Shown here piece by piece: positions 12,617-22,382 of a DNA stretch of 64,000 nucleotides. Both the position numbers and the translations under genes were made by a program. The notes under the pieces are model-generated. The model worked only from the letters and a program-made list of their open reading frames with translations. It was not told the origin of the DNA and made no database searches. How positions within the stretch are numbered: the first letter of the stretch is position 1; every line of letters begins with the position of its first letter. The DNA is from Polytrichum commune (lineage: Eukaryota; Streptophyta; Polytrichopsida; Polytrichales; Polytrichaceae). Location of the stretch: assembly GCA_950295325.1 (NCBI GenBank), contig OX485809.1, positions 4,652,001 to 4,716,000 of the forward strand, in the 5' to 3' direction.

Positions 12617-12681
12617 CTTATCATGGCCAACAGGCCCTAAGAATGTCTGGACAATGTTGGCGATGGCTTGACACGCGGTTA
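12617..12681 (-). pseudogene. Isolated exon resembling group II chaperonin CCT (eta-like)
   Basis: On the minus strand, a TTTCAG acceptor at 12682 precedes 65 bases encoding TACQAIANIVQTFLGPVGHD, followed by a donor AAG|GTACGA at 12616. The pattern ACQAIAxxVxTxLGPxGxDK is the early conserved segment of TCP-1/CCT subunits, closest in my memory to CCT eta. The normally near-invariant GPxGMDK is changed to GPVGHDK. No other CCT exon could be found on either side, so this is probably a captured or dispersed exon fragment, not a gene. It lies just outside the GC-rich repeats and the nested transposons. The assignment rests on about 22 residues. Confidence 0.45.
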
Positions 12682-12997
12682 CTGAAATCACGTCCCCATC
12701 CATCATCCACACCACATCCATATACATACACAAACACATGCACATACACATACATTCAGAACCACCGCTACAGGAGGAAAACCATTGTCACCGACTCCTC
12801 TCCACGGAACCTTTTCCTCTGCGCAGCCCATGCCCTCTCGGCCATTCGCAAAAATCTATTTCGGGAGCTCGAGAACGATCTGATACAAGAGGACAGCCTT
12901 GACAACAAACAACCTCCGTTGTGCACACCAGAGGTGGACAAGTGAAATGCATGAAAACCCTCAAATCGGACAGGGGTTCGCTCGTACCATTTTGCGT

Positions 12998-13389
12998 GCG
13001 GACATCTTACCCCGTCTTCCGATCGCCGTGAATACTCAGGTTCTGCGACATCCTGGACCAGTTCCGGCGCGATCTAAGTGACTACGGGTTGGTTTGCGGA
13101 CATCTTACCCCGTCTGCCGATCGCCGTGAATACTCAGGTTCTGCGACTTCCTGGACCAGTTCCGGCGCGATCTACGTGACTACGGGTTGGTTTGCGGACA
13201 TCTTACCCCGTCTGCCGATCGCCGTGAATACTCAGGTTCTGCGACTTCCTGGACCAGTTCCGGCGCGATCTAAGTGACTACGGGTTGGTTTGCGGACATC
13301 TTACCCCGTCTGCCGATCGCCGTGAATACTCAGGTTCTGCGACATCCTGGACCAGTTCCGGCACGATCTAAGTGACTACGGGTTGGTTT
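12998..13389. repeat. Four tandem 98-bp GC-rich repeats
   Basis: The unit starting GCGGACATCTTACCCCGTCT recurs at 12998, 13096, 13194 and 13292, exactly 98 bases apart, and stops at about 13389. Units differ at only a few positions (for example GACATCC versus GACTTCC, GCGCGATC versus GCACGATC). The unit is much richer in CpG than its surroundings. It ends about 95 bases before the MULE-like element's left arm, with a GA-rich stretch between. It could be a subterminal array of a transposon or an independent satellite seed; no copy lies beyond the element's right end. Confidence 0.9.
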
Positions 13390-13483
13390 GGCGATGGCAA
13401 GGGTTCGCTTGTGGGACTGCATACCTCGAAATCGAAGAGAAAGCAGGGCCGGCCCTCAAGAAGAAAGAGAGAGAGAGAAAGAG

Positions 13484-13714
13484 GGGAGCAGCCATGTCAC
13501 TGGGGCACTCCATGGCCCCAGGCGCAGATTGAATCTGGGCCATGGAGGCCCCCGGGATCCATCAACGGCCTAGGTTTAAGGGGGCAGCTACCCCGGGCAG
13601 GGCTCCAGGGCAGCGGGATTTGGGGGGGCAGAAGACGCAGGGCGGAGCTAGGCACCTACAGAAGGGGGAGAAGGAATTACTGAAATCATAGGCCAGTGGC
13701 AGTACTTGGTGCCT
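13484..13714 (+). repeat. MULE-like left arm, outer part
   Basis: This block is the inverted match of 19987-20222. It is GC-rich, with landmarks GCCATGTCACTGGGGC and GGATCCATCAACGG. It ends where the nested transposon was inserted. Confidence 0.8.
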
Positions 13715-13718
13715 ACCT

Positions 13719-13885
13719 AGGGAATGCCAAAAAGGCTATTTAATGACGTTCCCGGGTACCCCGGGTATTATTCTCTGCACCCCGGGTACGATGCTTTGTA
13801 CCCTGGGAAGATACCATGTACCCCGGGAAAGATGCTATGGACCCTGATTGTTCAATCTAGCTAGCGGTTATCAACACGTCCGTAT
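13719..13885 (+). repeat. Left terminal inverted repeat of the nested transposon
   Basis: The first 130 bases pair with 16428-16557 with two mismatches. After a gap the segment CGGTTATCAACACGTCCGTA pairs with 16405-16424. Confidence 0.8.
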
Positions 13886-14169
13886 GTTGGATCCGGTTAT
13901 GTACAGGTATTCTTCGTATGGTATTCTTCGTATGCGTACAACTATGGAAATTTCAGGCCGGCTACCCGAAGACCCCCTGTCCGATTGACGAGGCGGCGCG
14001 AAGAGAGAGAGAGAGAGGCAGGCAGGGAATGGTGGAAGAAATCACTCGACAAGCACCACCCCAAATTGTTGCGAGGCCAATTTGATGCACCAAGTGTATT
14101 CGTTAGACGCGCACCGCTGCCCATGTGAGTGAGTGCCTTGTTTCATTGATTTAGTCAGCATTGAGAATT

Positions 14170-14298
14170 TCATTGTGTGACAAGCTCCGGATTTACCCGT
14201 GAAAAAAGAGACAAGGCTTGCTCAAGGGACAACACTCTGAGATGCATATATTCTCTCCATATAGTGTATACTGGAAGTCCCCTAAGCACAACTCTACC
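14170..14298 (-). pseudogene. Unidentified terminal exon-like segment after the NOP2 exons
   Basis: On the minus strand a strong acceptor (TTTTTTCAG, ending at 14299) is followed by 42 open codons (GRVVLRGLPVYTIWREYMHL and onward) and a TGA at 14170-14172. Exon d of the NOP2 fragment ends at 14501 in phase 0 with a GT donor, so this segment would continue that frame after splicing. It does not match the next part of NOP2, which should carry the SAM-binding core, so it comes from elsewhere or is fortuitous. I do not recognise the family. Confidence 0.4.
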
Positions 14299-14500
14299 CT
14301 GAAAAAACAATTGATTCTGAAGGTCACTGGATTCTTATAACAATAATTAAGGTCTACAGATCAGAAAGGCAAGCAACAACAGTGAAATTAATTCTTGGTA
14401 TACGATAGATGGATCACATATATGCAATAGTAGCTTCCAAGAAACAATTGGTCAATGCCAGCATAGCTATAGTAGTTGCAAATAAGACAATGTAGCATAC

Positions 14501-15525
14501 CATGTAATGACCAGCCATATACTCTGGGGTTGCCCCAACAGGCACTTGAGAATCATAAACAACCAAGCCCACCTGCCAGTACAGTCTAGAATGTTATTAC
14601 ACATCAAATTAATACAGCCCCTCTTCTATGAAGACAACATGTGGCAGCCTTCCTGCTGGTGACAGAAACACAAACCAAAATATTCTCGTTTCCAACAGCC
14701 GTTAGTTTGTTTCAAGAGCTCTGAAGTGGTACATGTGAGGGCATTTCATAAATTATGGCATTCTCAATATAAATCTCGAAAGACACTGACCTTGGTCCAC
14801 TTTCCAAGAGGATCCAAGTTTACTCCTCTGTTGATCAAAACTTGGTCTTGCCTCCTAGTCTGAAATGGAATTGCTGTCAGGAAAAGGGTAAAAATGTGAT
14901 CCTAAATGTAATCCAATCCCCTGTCCGCAGATTGCATTCTCACAGTTCCATGAAAAGATCCAGCAAGCTAAAGCAACACATAGACATAACCTACAGTGAA
15001 CGCAATTTGCACTTGAGAGACAGCACCTTGACATATGAGCATCAAGGTTTAGGGCTTAAAATCTAGGCAGTAGAGGATGACTATGCTTTCTTACCTTCAA
15101 AGTATTAGTCCTTAGAGAAATTGGGCGGGGCTTCTCATTAGATCCCAGGAATTCCAATACTTCTGAAGCAGGAAACATCTGTCCATAGTTACACAAAACA
15201 TTTCAGATGAGCTGTGACCCTGTTGAATTTTGATTTCAAGAATTTTGCGAAACAATCTGCACTGTCAAAATTGCTAGCAGCACATCTAATGGGAGAGACA
15301 GGCTAAGCAGCAAAGACAATAAAATGTTGCAAAGGAAAACGCCATCACAAGTAGGATCTTCTGCAACAAAGAATTTAAGGAAGTAAGTTACTTGTAAGAA
15401 AGTACTGATCAAAAAGTCGTTGTAACCATAGTATGAAGCTAGGTCAGCAGAAAGGTGGTTCACATAATCCGCCCTAACAGCTCCTTCAGGCCTGAGTGCC
15501 TTGAAACTAGATAGCACCCGAACAA
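14501..15525 (-). pseudogene. NOP2-type 25S rRNA cytosine methyltransferase fragment (four exons)
   Basis: Four minus-strand exons with GT-AG introns encode the central part of a NOP2/NSUN1-like protein: 15525-15392 (VRVLSSFKALRPEG, YYGYNDFLI), 15178-15095 (MFPASEVLEFL, PISLRTNTLK), 14859-14791 (LINRGVNLDPLGKWTK) and 14572-14501 (VGLVVYDSQVPVGATPEYMA). The last three exons are 84, 69 and 72 nt, all whole codons. NOP2 proteins methylate large-subunit rRNA in the nucleolus. The fragment has the region just before the methyltransferase core but lacks the N-terminus, the SAM-binding AAPGGKT motif and the catalytic cysteines, so it cannot be an active enzyme. It sits wholly inside the 13719-16557 transposon, with introns kept, which means DNA-level capture rather than retroposition. 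Family identity is from remembered conserved motifs. Confidence 0.85.
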
Positions 15526-15800
15526 CTGCCACACACACACAGTCCGCATGTGCTGTGCATCAGAATGCATATTATGCCGTCAAAGAGCATCATAATAATG
15601 TGCGTTACGTTAGTTTTCCCAAATTAGTGTTAACATTTTACACTGTAAAACATCCCATGTGCACACAACTGCCACACGAACACAAAGTCCGCATGTGCTC
15701 TGCATTAGAAATGCATATTATGCCATCAAAGTGCAGTAAACTGATGTGCATTGCATTAAAATTTCCTAACACTATATTGCTGGACCATTAATCCGTGAAA
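15522..15800. repeat. Two tandem ~143-bp units at the edge of the NOP2 fragment
   Basis: CAACTGCCACACACACACAG at about 15523 and CAACTGCCACACGAACACAA at about 15667 start similar blocks that share AGTCCGCATGTGCT and ATGCATATTATGCC. The first block overlaps the splice acceptor of the first NOP2 exon. The copies are clearly diverged. Confidence 0.6.
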
Positions 15801-15893
15801 ACATCCTAAGTGTGATATAAGTGGTATAAACTCACCATCTTTGATTCACCATGAAGCACAAGCTGTAAGAAACTGATTCTCACCGTGAAAAGC

Positions 15894-16148
15894 TTAACAT
15901 GGTGATGTTGCAAAATCAAAACTTTGTAGTGGGGGTGCTGAGCCAAAGATTCGGAAAGGAATTGCAAAGAGTGGCTGCAAGACTCGGGCACGAACTTCGC
16001 TTTCTTCTATAGGGGAGGACAAAGGGAGTGGTGTAGCTGGTCCATTGTTCTCAGATGCCCGAGCATATCCTACCAATAACTGCTTCACTCGAGGATTTTG
16101 CAACTCCTCAATCCTTTGCAAGAACAACCCCCTGTCTGAACAGAGCAC
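15894..16148 (-). pseudogene. Unidentified coding-like segment in the nested transposon
   Basis: An open minus-strand frame with GLFLQRIEELQNPRVKQLL, then ARASENNGPATPLPL and EESEVRARVLQPLF, looks like protein-coding sequence (hydrophilic helix followed by a Pro/Ser linker). I do not recognise it, and it is not the part that precedes the NOP2 exons as I remember that family. It may be a second captured gene fragment. A CAG exists just upstream of GGGTTGTTCTTGC, compatible with an exon start, but the limits are not fixed. Confidence 0.35.
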
Positions 16149-16404
16149 GTCAATCTCAGCCAGAGTTTGCTGAAGGCCAACATGCTGACACCTGATCGGC
16201 TACGAGATGGAAAGACATGGAGGGAGCAGCAACGTCGGCCGAAGGAGGGCGAAAACAACAACACGAAGCTTGACGGTGCAAACCCTCAGCTTGCCAAACC
16301 CTAAGCTTGTCAAACGGTCAAACGGGCAGACCACAAAAATTTTGGTATAAATCTACCTGTATATGTATTAATACTTGTAGGAGAAACCTTATACGCCACA
16401 AGTG

Positions 16405-16557
16405 TACGGACGAGTTGATAACCGGGTATCAGGGTCCATAGCATCTTTCCCGGGGTACATGGTATCTTCCCAGGGTATAAAGCATCTTACCCGGGGTGCA
16501 GAGAATAATACCCGGGGTACCCGGGAACGTCATTAAATAGCCTTTTTGGCATTCCCT
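16405..16557 (-). repeat. Right terminal inverted repeat of the nested transposon
   Basis: Inverted match of 13719-13885. It ends with GGCATTCCCT and is followed by ACCT. Confidence 0.8.
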
Positions 16558-16561
16558 ACCT

Positions 16562-16876
16562 GCCCACTCGCTTTTTATATATGTAAGCCCTGGCCAGCGA
16601 TCAGGGAGATTTTTGGGCATAACCGGTTTAGATCCTAGTGTTTGCAACTCCAACCGGTTATACGTTGACATCCTCCGGTTTTCCTTTATTAAATTGGGGT
16701 AAATTCTATAGATTCTTCTAAAATAATCGCTTATTTTCTTGCAGTTTTGAATTTCAACCGGTTATTTTCAAACTCAACCAGTTCATTTGTAACTAACTGT
16801 TGGTTCTCCCCGATCATTGGCCTTGGCTGATTGGTTTATGGGGAAATAATTAGGAAAACGTCCATTAAAATTTCAA
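16562..16876 (+). repeat. MULE-like left arm, inner part (contains a 220-bp MITE copy)
   Basis: Inverted match of 19669-19986 with about five mismatches. The stretch at about 16600-16815 is a copy of the dispersed 220-bp GGGGAGA/TCTCCCC family, in reverse orientation. Confidence 0.85.
16600..16815 (-). mobile_element. 220-bp MITE family, copy 1 (in the MULE left arm)
   Basis: Bounded by AGGGAGAT and TCTCCCCGATC. It shares TTTTTGGGCATAACCGG and GTTGACATCCTCCGG with the other copies, reversed. Confidence 0.7.
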
Positions 16877-17714
16877 AATATCGTATAATCGGGGTCTTGT
16901 CTTCTCATTAATATGATAGATGTTGTAAAACTTATCATATTGTTAAGAGAATACAAAAACATAAGTAAGATGAGAGTTAAAGCATATACAACGAATTTAA
17001 GCAATATAAATGGTATGGGATGATATCTCATAGCTCCAAAAAAATACAATTCCAATAATGCAACGAATTCAATTACATAAGCATATTAAATGATATTAAA
17101 TAATTGGATTACATTGATGCTACAAGGCCACGTGATACCGGTTCTTGAGGGGCATTATATTTAACGATCATTTCACAAAATAATTAGACCGTCAACTTAA
17201 GTAGCTTTTAGGATTAAATTAGACCCACATAAAAATCCAAACATAAAAGAAGGAACATAAAAGTTATGTGAAAATAATTATGGCAATTAGGAATGTATGA
17301 CAATAATTATCGTACTCGTAAAATGGTCAAATAGAACCCTCAATTATGTTCAATATAGTCTAAATGTTCACTATTTGATGTCCGTTCTTAGAATTACACT
17401 CCACTTAAATATAGGTGTCCTAATTATTGCTAGATTGGAGATAAGCATGTATATATTTGGTGTAGTTAAGTTAACTTGGACCACTAAGTGCTACCATGAA
17501 CTAATAAGGAGGATAGGAGGAATTTATAAGGGGATTTAACATTTACTTCACAAACTAATTAGACCGTCAACTTTAGTAGCTTTTACTTTTAGGAAAGGCA
17601 AACATAAAAGCCCAAACATAAAAGCTATGTGAAAATAATTTTGATAACATAACCGCTTGAGCTTGAAGATCTTGCAAGAATTTTAAACTTCCAATTTAAT
17701 TTTTTTAATTCTCA

Positions 17715-19709
17715 TTGTTCAGTGTCCAATTACTTTGTTTTATTGCAATGGAAGGTTTGGTAGGTTACGATGTTGTTGAAGACATAGATGTAGAAATGAA
17801 TGAGGTAATTGAGGAAACTATTCTTGACAATGAGGATATTGACATAGATTACGATGTCTTCATTGATGAAGACGTTATTGACGGAAATGTTCAAGAGCTT
17901 GGGGATGTCAGTAGTCCAGAGGGTGATATTCATCTACCCCTTACACAATTTGTTTCACGAATCTTTCATCTTTTTACAGAACGATCATATACATATATGA
18001 CTTTATGTCTTCAACATGAAATCGAGGCCACCGGTGAGGGGGTATTGGATGTAGAACCATCATTTGCCAAACCCAATTTGTCATTAGTTGTTGCCCACCG
18101 AGAGGCTTTGAAAAAATGGAGGGAACTAGAGAATAGTTTACGTGTAGCACAATATAATGACCACATGAGACTTTTTCATAAAAATACTAACATCACTCAC
18201 CTAGTTATTCCTTTTCTTGAAGAGTGTGAGGGTATTGTGTTTGACGCCCACACAAGTAAATTCCACATCATGGAATGAATGTTACTCAAAATATCATCAA
18301 TGGGAAAGGGTGGCTTGTAGGATCTCCCACTATGGAATTCGTCACAAATACATTAGAGAATTTTGCCTTCAATGTTCTATGTGCTCTGCATGTTCAAGCC
18401 CAATAAAGCGGAAAAAACATCACTATGATGAGGTTATTCGTGTGCCTACCGATCAATTAGACGAAAGATTGAAAGACCTCATTTTGGAGCATAAGGTAAT
18501 ATTATTTATAATTTTTTAGTCATAATTCAATACATTACTAGATTCATTGTGTATTTAATTGTAATGTGTTATCGTTTCATTCAAATATATTATAGTCTTA
18601 TATATTTGCATTTCTTTGAATATTAGATCCATTTAAAATTCAATCATAAGTATATCGTTACTGCCACATTTTTTCCTGCAAGAGTTACTGTATACCGTTG
18701 TAGCCGGGGTGGCTATTTTCGGGATGAAAAAAAAAACAAACACAACTTCACTTGTGGCACCTACCACAAAAATTCGACAACACAGTACAACAATGTATGT
18801 TGGATGTAAGTTTCACATCAAGATTGTGCATCCAACAAATAATGACAGAGATGCCGAGGTAATATTGCTAACTTCATTTATATTCAATGTACTTATAGCG
18901 TATTTGTATAAGTAAACTTATATGTTTATTATTTATTTTGGTAGTTGTTTTTACACATTTTGATATTGGATTCATATTGATAATTGATTGCAGATTCATC
19001 TTTACAAAGGACACTCTGGACATATTCATGGTTCAATGGATGATGTATTTTTCTTGCCTCCTCACCCTTTGGCCATTCATCATATCCAACAAAATTTGCA
19101 TAACATGAATAAGGTTAATTCAACAATTCTTGCAGCTCGCAGTAGGGTACCAATTTTGCAGCAACAAGTTGAGCCTCATGAAAGGGTTTCTTATAGATTT
19201 TTCCCTACTCCAAAAGAGGTTTCTAATTTGGCATACTCTATGCAAAAAAATGGGCAAGTGAAAGATGATGATTGGGCCAACATACACATCAATTAGACAG
19301 TTGGAAGGAAAACGGCCTAATTATCTATTTCTAAGCTTACGATCCTAACAATGAAGACCCAGATAAATGTCCTTTTGTGCTAGTCATACAGAGCGATTGG
19401 ATGCGCGAGCTAGCAATCCAAATTGCTCCAAACTCGGCATGGCCAATTGACAGTACATTCAAGGCCAACCAATATGGGCTACCGTTATATGTTGCAATGT
19501 GTCCCAATAATCGCGGATACAGTATGCCTATTTTTTTGATGTTTTGTTCAAAAGATTATCAAGAGGGTTACGAGGCGACAACATTGAGGCTACCTTTGCA
19601 GGCGGTTTTTGAGAGAATGGGGCCTATTAGACCCAATGCAATTGTGATTGACAAAAGTGCAACAGAGCTTGAAATTTTAATGGACGTTTTCCTAATTATT
19701 CCCCCATAA
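17715..19709 (+). pseudogene. Mutator-like (MULE) transposase, broken
   Basis: Pieces in different frames together resemble a MULE transposase. 17715-18278 has an acidic N-terminus with HREALKKWRELENSL. 18280-18495 carries ECYSKYHQWERVACRISHYG and CSMCSACSSP and ends at a possible GT donor. 18700-18860 is a Cys/His stretch ending TTMYVGCKFHIKIVHP, with a frame break at a run of A. 18988-19296 has HLYKGHSGHIHGSMDD. 19377-19709 is the start of the DDE core, with the first Asp in WPIDSTFKANQYGLPLY and the second in AIVIDKSATELEIL. A TAA lies between the last two pieces (near 19334). The frame then runs directly into the right arm at 19669, so the final catalytic Glu and the C-terminus are missing. 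It cannot be active. Confidence 0.75.
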
Positions 19710-20222
19710 ACCAATCAGCCAAGGCCAATGATCGGGGAGATCCAACAGTTAGTTACAAATGAACTGGTTGAGTTTGAAAATAACCGGTGGAAATTCAAAA
19801 CTGCAAGAAAATAAGCGATTATTTTAGAAGAATCTATAGAATTTACCCCAATTTAATAAAGAAAAACCGGAGGATGTCAACGTATAACCGGTTGGAGTTG
19901 CAAACACTAGGATCTAAACCGATTATGCCCAAAAATCTCCCTGATCGCTGGCCAGGGCTTACATATATAAAAAGCGAGTGGGCAGGCACCAAGTACTGCC
20001 ACGGGCCTATGATTTCAGTACTAATTCCTTCTCCCCCTTCTGTAGGTGCCTAGCTCCGCCCTGCGTGGGCCCTCTGCCCCCCCCAAATCCCGCTGCCCTG
20101 GAGCCCTGCCCGGGATAGCTGTCCCCTTAAACCTAGGCCGTTGATGGATCCCGGGGGCCTCCATGGCCCAGATTCAATCTGCGCCTGGGGCCATGGAGCG
20201 CCCCAGTGACATGGCAGCTCCC
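19669..20222 (-). repeat. MULE-like right arm, intact
   Basis: One continuous block whose complement equals 13484-13714 joined to 16562-16876. It contains a 220-bp MITE copy at 19730-19945 and a GC-rich outer part with TGGATCCCGGGGGCCTCCAT. Confidence 0.85.
19730..19945 (+). mobile_element. 220-bp MITE family, copy 2 (in the MULE right arm)
   Basis: Starts GGGGAGATCC, ends CCCAAAAATCTCCC. It is the forward reference copy for the family, with AACCGGAGGATGTCAACGTA inside. Confidence 0.7.
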
Positions 20223-20410
20223 AAGGAGGAAGAAGTTGGCATTGGATGTGGCCCATTTTCATCCATCTTATTTCATCCATATTTCCGACCTACATTCTCT
20301 TCCCTTTTGGCTCTGCACTGTCGGAAGAGACCAAGGGGCGGTCTCGGTCTCTCAAATGGGCCAAAATCTGGCAGCCAACCAAAACTGGCCACATATAATG
20401 TTAATAACTC

Positions 20411-20911
20411 GGGCCCGCTTCACACACAAGACTGAGAGCCCGTGACCACTGCATTTCAAGCATTCTCATTGGTGGAAAAGGCAGAGTTGGTCCAAGTTCG
20501 CTTCACACTACACTTGAGGGACCAACGGAGTATGTGAATGCAAGATGGATGTAAAGTCTACATGGATTCCTACATGGCATCAAATGGATCATGTTTCATG
20601 GTCGACTATATCATTTTCAAAAACCACCTCTTGGAGGTAGGCCTAACACAAAACCGGGAGACTATGGCACTCCGAATCCTCACAGCCATTGATATTATTC
20701 TATTCTATCATGTGTGAGGACCCGCGTGAATAGAAATTACTTGAAATAGCATTTGGTTGAGGACCTGGTCACATATGACTTCACACTACACTTGAAGGTC
20801 CGTGACCACACTACATGATTTTGGAGGTGTCTTGGGACGGCCTTTGGACACTTTCTTTTGGGCTCTCATATTTTCATGGTCATAGCTCTTGGGTCATGTG
20901 TGAAGTGGCCC
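20411..20911. mobile_element. PIF/Harbinger-like MITE, copy 1 (501 bp)
   Basis: Ends GGGCCCGCTTCACACA and TGTGAAGTGGCCC are inverted repeats. It is nearly the same length as copies 2 and 3 and shares GTCCAAGTTCGCTTCACACT and CACTACATGATTTTGGAGG. The flanking triplets are CTC and TCA, so the target duplication is not preserved. It starts about 190 bases beyond the MULE right arm. Confidence 0.75.
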
Positions 20912-22382
20912 TCACTCTTCAAGTGCAATCCAGTTGCAAGTGACTTCTTGCAGCAAAGTGGTCCCTAGAATGAGCCAATACAAATCATGCTATCATCCTA
21001 AAATTGGGTTATGGAGACCATGATCTCGTTAAAAACATCGACAACTTGGACTACCATTAGGATACATTCATTGGTTGGATGTGCACGATTGGTTGAACAC
21101 ATTTTTTTCCAATTTCTTCTTCATGGAAACCCTAAGTTACCTTCCCTTCCCATCACTTCCACCATGACACCCATATGATACTATTATGCTTAAGTATACA
21201 TGACAATTTTTCATGAACACATTGATGTTTGGAGAATCGCTAGGAGAAAACTTGTCCATTCCAACCATCGGTTGCAACTTGTCCATTACAACTTGTGGCG
21301 AGGCAATGCATAAAGTAAATCATTTTGGTTGTCAACAGTCTGAGATGACCCAACACTACCGGGTGATATTGGAGAGGTACCCGATTATGAATGGAGTGGT
21401 TGGCGGTCTAGTTCCCACTGTGAAATCTTCTCTCTACTTGATGAGAAAAGAAACCAGCTAGACAGGTTGGAAGCCAATAGCCCACCCACCACAAGGTAGG
21501 CAGTAAACCCCATCCTACACCAAGAGGATTCTTGAGCATGGTAGGACCAACGGGCTCAAGTTCACTACTCTTGTGGAACCTGGAATTTAAGCAACTCACC
21601 TTGCTTACAAATCAAATATGGTGCAGATTCATGAAGAGAGTTGGAGATCAAACCCCCCACAAGTGTCCATGGCTTCCAAAATCACCCAACTTGACCCATA
21701 GATTAACATCCCTCACAATCCAACCCCATATGCCCACCAACCCCATGTGCACCGGCCATGTGCATGTACAGTCTAACCTCGTTTGTACGACACTTGTTTA
21801 TACGACACCCTCGATATTACTACACATTTTTATCCAAGATCCAAGATACCCATATAATATTGACCCATATAATGACTTGGGGTATATAATGCCATGTATT
21901 CATCTTAGTCATGCACCCACTTTCTATAGGATATGAAGCATGCAATTATGCAAGATGATTAGTATTAATCTCTTAGCATAATTAGCATCCAATTTGAGCC
22001 CTTTCTATTATACCTTATTATTTTTGGAGTTCGTCTAGTTTATAGCGAAGCTTTCTTTTTAAGAAATAAAAATTTGTCATAGTGAAGATTTTTGTTGTTA
22101 TAAGATGGTCATATAGGACCCCCAATTGCGTCGATTGTTGAGCCTACAATGGTTAACACATTTTGAGCATGTAGTCCAATCTTCTTTTGTACACATGTTA
22201 TTACTTGCAAAATTTGCCCCCCAGATAACTTATAGTTCAGGTTGAGCATATCATTTAATTCAGGCCTATGGTTGGCAAAAATAATCATAAGCTACTTACA
22301 AACTCCCTCTTCAACAACACTATGACCTTTGTGATGATGGAGTGACTGGAGAAAGCTGGGTGACTGCTGCAAGGACATGAAC
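20912..22382. other. Spacer, no gene recognised
   Basis: Only short frames without recognisable motifs (for example 21213-21461, 21532-21936 on plus). AT-rich toward 22000. Confidence 0.5.

Larger units (their letters stand above)
13719..16557. mobile_element. Young nested DNA transposon carrying host exon fragments (Pack-type)
   Basis: Ends are perfect inverted repeats: AGGGAATGCCAAAAAGGC at 13719 and its complement ending at 16557. Over the first 130 bases the two arms differ at 2 positions, and weaker pairing continues to about 13885 and 16405. It is flanked by ACCT on both sides (13715-13718, 16558-16561; TACCT is also possible). The arms carry several CCCGGG-containing motifs. The 2.8-kb interior has no transposase. 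It holds four exons of a NOP2-type methyltransferase plus two unidentified open segments, all on the minus strand with introns kept. That makes it a non-autonomous element that picked up genomic DNA. The superfamily is unclear because the target duplication is only 4-5 bases. Confidence 0.8.
13484..20222. mobile_element. MULE-like DNA transposon with ~550-bp inverted arms, split by a nested element
   Basis: The right arm 19669-20222 is one continuous block. Its reverse complement is found on the left in two parts: 13484-13714 and 16562-16876. The join is visible because the right arm reads TTGGTGCCTGCCCACTCGC in complement, while on the left TTGGTGCCT and GCCCACTCGC are separated by the 13719-16557 element. 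Without that insertion the transposon is about 3.9 kb. Inner parts of the arms differ at about 5 of 315 positions, so the element is fairly young. The interior holds a broken Mutator-type transposase (17715-19709). I could not find a clear 9-bp target-site duplication: both flanks are purine-rich and not identical. Confidence 0.75.

Noticed and set aside
12643-12945. Plus-strand frame with LFLCAAHALSAIRKNLF and a hydrophilic end
   Set aside because: Looks somewhat coding but begins in CA-repeat sequence, overlaps the CCT-like exon on the other strand, and matches no family I know.
12998-13389. CRISPR-like array
   Set aside because: Units are contiguous 98-bp tandem copies with no unique spacers, and the DNA is plant nuclear.
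15236-15538. A 100-codon minus-strand frame taken as one small gene
   Set aside because: Its first half is the NOP2 exon 15525-15392; the rest reads past a GT donor into an intron.
13484-20222. A single 6.7-kb transposon with nested TIRs of its own
   Set aside because: The right arm lacks the 13719-16557 sequence at the equivalent point, so two separate elements explain the structure better.
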